This document shows, in pieces, positions 35,567-39,180 of a stretch of 39,180 nucleotides of DNA. Position numbers and translations under genes: made by a program. The stretch is from Magnetococcales bacterium. GTDB taxonomy: Bacteria > Pseudomonadota > Magnetococcia > Magnetococcales > Magnetaquicoccaceae. The stretch covers positions 1 to 39,180 of the forward strand of contig JADGAB010000005.1 in assembly GCA_015232245.1 (NCBI GenBank). Direction: 5' to 3'. The notes beneath the pieces were generated by a model. It did not search any database and was not told where the DNA came from. It worked only from the letters and a program-made list of their open reading frames with translations. Every line of letters begins with the position of its first letter. The stretch's first letter is position 1.

Positions 35567-35593
35567 CAATGAGAAAAATCTTACAACTTAAAA

Positions 35594-35625
35594 TGGTGGA
35601 GGTGGCGGGAGTTGAACCCGCGTCC
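35594..35625 (-). ncRNA. ssrA: Displaced tmRNA (ssrA) 3' end / attachment-site remnant
   Basis: Minus strand GGACGCGGGTTCAACTCCCGCCACCTCCACCA matches the conserved tmRNA T-arm/acceptor/CCA end. No tag-peptide reading frame or tmRNA 5' half recognised upstream of it (35626-36060). Confidence 0.75.
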
Positions 35626-36062
35626 AACTTTTAACTTCTTCCCGTATAACAGTTTGATATTAAAATACTTTCATGTGCTGGAACCCTGTCGAACGGATCA
35701 CAGAAACGGATCATTTTTCAGTGAACACAATAGGTAATTTGTGGTCGTATATCAACTGAAATGTGAGATTAATCAGATATTTTGAATTGTGGTTATTGCG
35801 CGATCCGACCATTCGTGACGCATTGTCTTCAAGGCCAAGTTCGGTTTGAATGTTCACGAGGGGTTCGCCAAAAGTCGCCCATTGTGCGTTCGTGGGCGCG
35901 TTATCCGCCCTGAGTGGCCCACAGGCGCGTTCCGTTTCTTGCCCACGAAACCCGTGGCCGACAACGAATACGCCGCGACACGGGGCGTTCTGTGGCAATT
36001 TCTTCAGAGGGATACAACAAATTCTCATCACAGTATCAATGTACGCCAACCACAGACTACCC

Positions 36063-36091
36063 TTGACAATCATGCCATATTTGGCATAGAT
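36063..36091 (+). promoter_or_regulatory. Candidate promoter/operator of the toxin-antitoxin operon
   Basis: TTGACA at 36063-36068; perfect inverted repeat ATGCCA-TATT-TGGCAT at 36072-36087, about 12 nt before the toxin ATG. Confidence 0.6.
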
Positions 36092-36098
36092 TTCTGGT

Positions 36099-36464
36099 AT
36101 GAGTGATTATTTCAAACCCCTTGTCTGGATTGGCAATTCCAAAGAATGTCTGCGGGACTTCCCGGAACCGATCCAGCAAACAGTGGGCTACGCCTTATTC
36201 CGTGCTCAGGAGGGGAAAAAACATCCAGACGCCAAACCTCTAAAGGGATTCATGGGGGCGGGCGTCTTGGAAATTGTTGATGACCATGACGGCGACACCT
36301 ATCGCGCCGTGTACACCGTGAGACTGGAGGGTGTGGTGTATGTTCTGCATGCCTTCCAGAAAAAATCCAAACGGGGGATTGCAACCCCGAAACAAGAAAT
36401 TGACTTGGTAAAGAGTAGGCTGCAGCTTGCCCAGCAGATTCATGAAAAAAGGAACGCACCATGA
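36099..36464 (+). CDS. HigB/Gp49-like toxin
   Basis: FKPLVWIGNSKECLRDFPEPIQQTVGYALFRAQEGKKHPDAKPLKGFMGAGVLEIVDDHDGDTYRAVYTVRLEGVVYVLHAFQKKSKRGIATPKQEIDLVKSRL. Confidence 0.88.
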   Translation: MSDYFKPLVWIGNSKECLRDFPEPIQQTVGYALFRAQEGKKHPDAKPLKGFMGAGVLEIVDDHDGDTYRAVYTVRLEGVVYVLHAFQKKSKRGIATPKQEIDLVKSRLQLAQQIHEKRNAP

Positions 36465-36817
36465 GCGGTAAAACCGATTTTCAAGAAAGTAGCGGTAACG
36501 TTTTCGCGGATCTTGGACTGCCTAACCCGGATGAACACTTTGCCAAGGCCCAGCTTGCCAGTCGGATCAATGACATCATTGATGAACTGGGTCTCACTCA
36601 GGGCGAAGCCGCCAAACTGCTTGGCGTGGATCAGCCCAAAGTGTCGGCCCTTGTGCGTGGTCGGCTTGCTGGATTTTCTTTGGACAGACTGTTCGGATTC
36701 TTGAACGCCTTGCATTGTGACGTGCAGATCGTCATCAAACGCAAGCCACACTCCCAGCCAGCCCATACCTTTGTGGCACCGGAAAAAAAACGCAAGGCCA
36801 TGGCGTTGCCTGCCTGA
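36461..36817 (+). CDS. HigA-like XRE-family antitoxin
   Basis: NPDEHFAKAQLASRINDIIDELGLTQGEAAKLLGVDQPKVSALVRGRLAGFSLDRLFGFLNALHCDVQIVIKRK; ATGA overlap with the toxin. Confidence 0.88.
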   Translation: MSGKTDFQESSGNVFADLGLPNPDEHFAKAQLASRINDIIDELGLTQGEAAKLLGVDQPKVSALVRGRLAGFSLDRLFGFLNALHCDVQIVIKRKPHSQPAHTFVAPEKKRKAMALPA

Positions 36818-37110
36818 CGTTTCCACGCCGGGATGCGAAGCCAGACCAATGGATGCACGGCTATCATTGCCAGTGCAATTATTGCATCCGCACAACATCT
36901 GATGACTGTCTACGACCCAACGCCCAACCATCCCACCTGCCCCAAAAACAGGAGCAGTGGTACTCTCACCAGATAACAATACTTACAAAGTTATCAAAGA
37001 CTTAAAATGCGATTGGCGGATGGGGTGGGACCATCGGCCACAAGCTTGTAACATTTGAATTCTAAAGAGAATTTTAAAGAGCCATCAAAAATTGGGGTAA
37101 CAGTCAGGGG

Positions 37111-37243
37111 GGCCTTGATCATCGTTTGGGCCAAGTCGGTCAGGCAAACAGGAGAGATTCAAAAACTTCTGAACCTTTACAACCGGATGCGTCGCATGAT
37201 GGGCAAAAACACCCACCCGGTGGCCGAAACGATGATCAAGGCC
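37111..37243. repeat. 22-bp inverted repeats flanking ~89 bp
   Basis: GGCCTTGATCATCGTTTGGGCC (37111-37132) and GGCCGAAACGATGATCAAGGCC (37222-37243), 21/22 complementary; GTCAGGGG-type sequence on the outer flank of both. Confidence 0.75.
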
Positions 37244-37424
37244 GTCAGGGGTAACAGTGGGGTAACACTTTTCCGCCCAGAATCCCAGTTCGAATCCCGG
37301 CCTTGGATTCGAACCCACGGCCAAAAGGTATGGGCATGTCTTGAAAATTTTTCCGCACAGGACGCGCTGTGTTGCATTTTTCCTGGCAAGGCAGGCCAGA
37401 ACATCCTGGCGCAACAAAGTCACC

Positions 37425-38435
37425 TTACGAAGCGTGTACGCCAAAACCGCTTCCATCCACGCACAGCCAATGCCACCCAGTCAGCCAAGAGTTACCTGTG
37501 CGAGTTGGTCTGCGATCATGACTTTTCATCCAAATCTCCCACATCCCCGCCAATTCCGCTTCAATCTCAGCAATGCTCGGCAAGTTACGCCCCAACATTT
37601 CCGGCAAATTACGCAGCAATTGGTACTCGGCAACGCCGATGGGCTTCTCAATACCGGACAGCGCATATTCCGCCACCAACCGGTTTTGTTGTTTGCACAG
37701 CAGTAGACCGATGGTGGGTTTATCATCTTCGGCCTTGACCTGCGCATCCACGGCGGCAAGATAAAAATTGAGTTGCCCGGCATGTTCTGGCTTGAAAACG
37801 GTGGCTTTGAGTTCAATGACCACGTAGCACTTCAAGCGCGTGTGATAGAAGAGTAGGTCAATGAAAAATTCGTCTCCAGCCACCTCCAGTCTGAACTGCC
37901 GCCCGACAAAGGCAAAACCAGCACCCAGTTCCAGCAAAAAACGGGTGATGTGGCGAATCAGCCCGGATTCGATTTCTCGTTCGTGCGCGTCATCACCCAA
38001 ACCGAGAAAGTCGAACAGATATGGGTCTTTCAGCGTGTCATGGGCCAAGGCCGAATCGGGTGATGGCAAACGCGCCACGAAATTGCTCACTGCCGTCCCT
38101 TGTCGCAGGTGCAGCCGATTCTTGATGTTCAATTCCAGCGTCGTGCGTGACCAGCCATGTTGCACGACCTGTGCTGAGTACCAATCACGATCGGCAGGGT
38201 TATCCAGCTTGGTCAGCAAGATCACGATATGGAACCACGGCAATTGGTCAGCGGGCTGCTGACCAAATTTGCCATCCGGGCAATGCTGAGCAAAAAACCG
38301 CATATACTTGAGGTTACTGGACGACCAACCGCGCATATCCGGGAAGCTATCCTTCAAATCACGCGCCAAACGATCAATCACCTTTGCGCCCCAACCTTGC
38401 ACTTCCTGCCGCAACAGAATATCTGGTACCACCAC
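37425..38435 (-). pseudogene. DUF1016/YhcG-like PDDEXK nuclease, N-terminus missing
   Basis: QGWGAKVIDRLARDLKDSFPDMRGWSSSNLKYMRFFAQHCPD...LLFYHTRLKCYVVIELKATVFKPEHAGQLNFYLAAVDAQVK. The usual ~50 N-terminal residues are replaced at the junction with transposase sequence. Confidence 0.75.
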
Positions 38436-38437
38436 AT

Positions 38438-38926
38438 CTAACCGTGGTTGATTAAAGTTTTACATTTTGGGCGCACTTTATAGCTCAGAAGCTCTTTCAT
38501 CGTCCACTGATGATCAGTCAATCCTGCCGCCATGGCAGGAGTTCGTTCAATCCATTTTCTGGATCCGCCAACGGGTGCTGCGATACGCAGTGAATCATGA
38601 GAGTAACAAAAATTATATGTGCAGCCAGCCAAATACATTCCTTGTCCCAACAGTTTGGAGTCCGTATGCGCAATTGCACGCCCCTTACGTACCAGAGTCG
38701 CCAAATGCCCACGGAAGGTGGCGTTCAGCCTTTCTATAAATGATGTGTTGATCTTCACACATCCAGTCTTTTCCAACATCAAAGCGACCGCCTCAGCACT
38801 GCCTCGTACAATCCGACGCACAACATCAACCACTCGACCTTTCGAGTACCCTTTGACGACCTGGACAATCATCAAGCCTGGCACGGTCTCCCGCTTGGGA
38901 CGCCCTCCATGCCCAGTAAAAATCAA
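38438..38926 (-). mobile_element. Transposase C-terminal fragment (IS remnant)
   Basis: 'INTSFIERLNATFRGHLATLVRKGRAIAHTDSKLLGQGMYLAGCTYNFCYSHDSLRI...WIERTPAMAAGLTDHQWTMKELLSYKV' is transposase-like; the catalytic N-terminal part is not continuous upstream. Confidence 0.65.
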
Positions 38927-39180
38927 CCAACTAAAAACAAATTTAAAAACAGATATATGAGTCCCCCGAAAGAACCTCGCGCGCGTCTCAAGCCTGCTGA
39001 CCGTCCGGCGACTCTTTTTGGGCGGATTTTAGCCAAAAGAGCGCGTCATGGACCAAACAGGCCGATTTTTGCCTCCAAACGAAGGTTTTCCCCCTTTTAT
39101 GCCATTATTTCGACCAATTTCGGCTGATTTTCCGTCAATCGGGCGCAACTGTAGCGTACGAAGCGTTTGACGTTGCAGGC

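Noticed and set aside
35626-35700. GATCCGTTCGACAGGGTTCC on the minus strand resembling the tmRNA 5' GGATTCGACAGGG motif
   Set aside because: No matching 5' acceptor strand (GGAGGTGG) and no tag-peptide ORF, so an intact or permuted tmRNA cannot be supported.

Overview
The window looks like a large part of a lambda/HK97-like siphoprophage, followed on the right by an integration cassette and accessory or host DNA. The left edge cuts through the tape-measure gene. On the minus strand, 1-18.3 kb is a packaging, head and tail block: tape measure, tail assembly chaperone pair, tail tube, collagen/beta-propeller fibre, DUF2190-like protein, fused protease-major capsid protein, portal, gpW-like protein, GpA-type terminase, and a TerS-like HTH fused to a DNA methyltransferase. 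A plus-strand island at 18.9-21.3 kb carries two DUF3489 paralogs. The minus-strand early/replication block at 21.4-28.3 kb contains gene remnants: a helicase joined to the C-terminus of a DUF3987 protein, and a lipase-3-like C-terminus. It ends with a small sigma-70-like factor. An operon of a LexA-like repressor plus two proteins I do not recognise spans 28.6-31.6 kb. A plus-strand DUF2924/serine recombinase/HTH cassette with an IHF-like gene spans 31.7-35.0 kb. To the right are a displaced tmRNA 3' end, a HigBA-like toxin-antitoxin pair, a DUF1016 nuclease with a missing N-terminus, and a transposase fragment. The best leads are: (i) a ~55-nt bipartite motif found once at the 3' end of the sigma gene and once, inverted, before the recombinase operon (candidate phage promoter); (ii) an 11/13-bp phased TGTTC array upstream of the TerS-methyltransferase gene that matches both a packaging-site layout and the GTTC-N7-GTTC LexA-box format; (iii) the TerS-methyltransferase fusion; and (iv) the unknown two-gene pair downstream of lexA. 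All family names come from reading motifs by eye; no database search was run.
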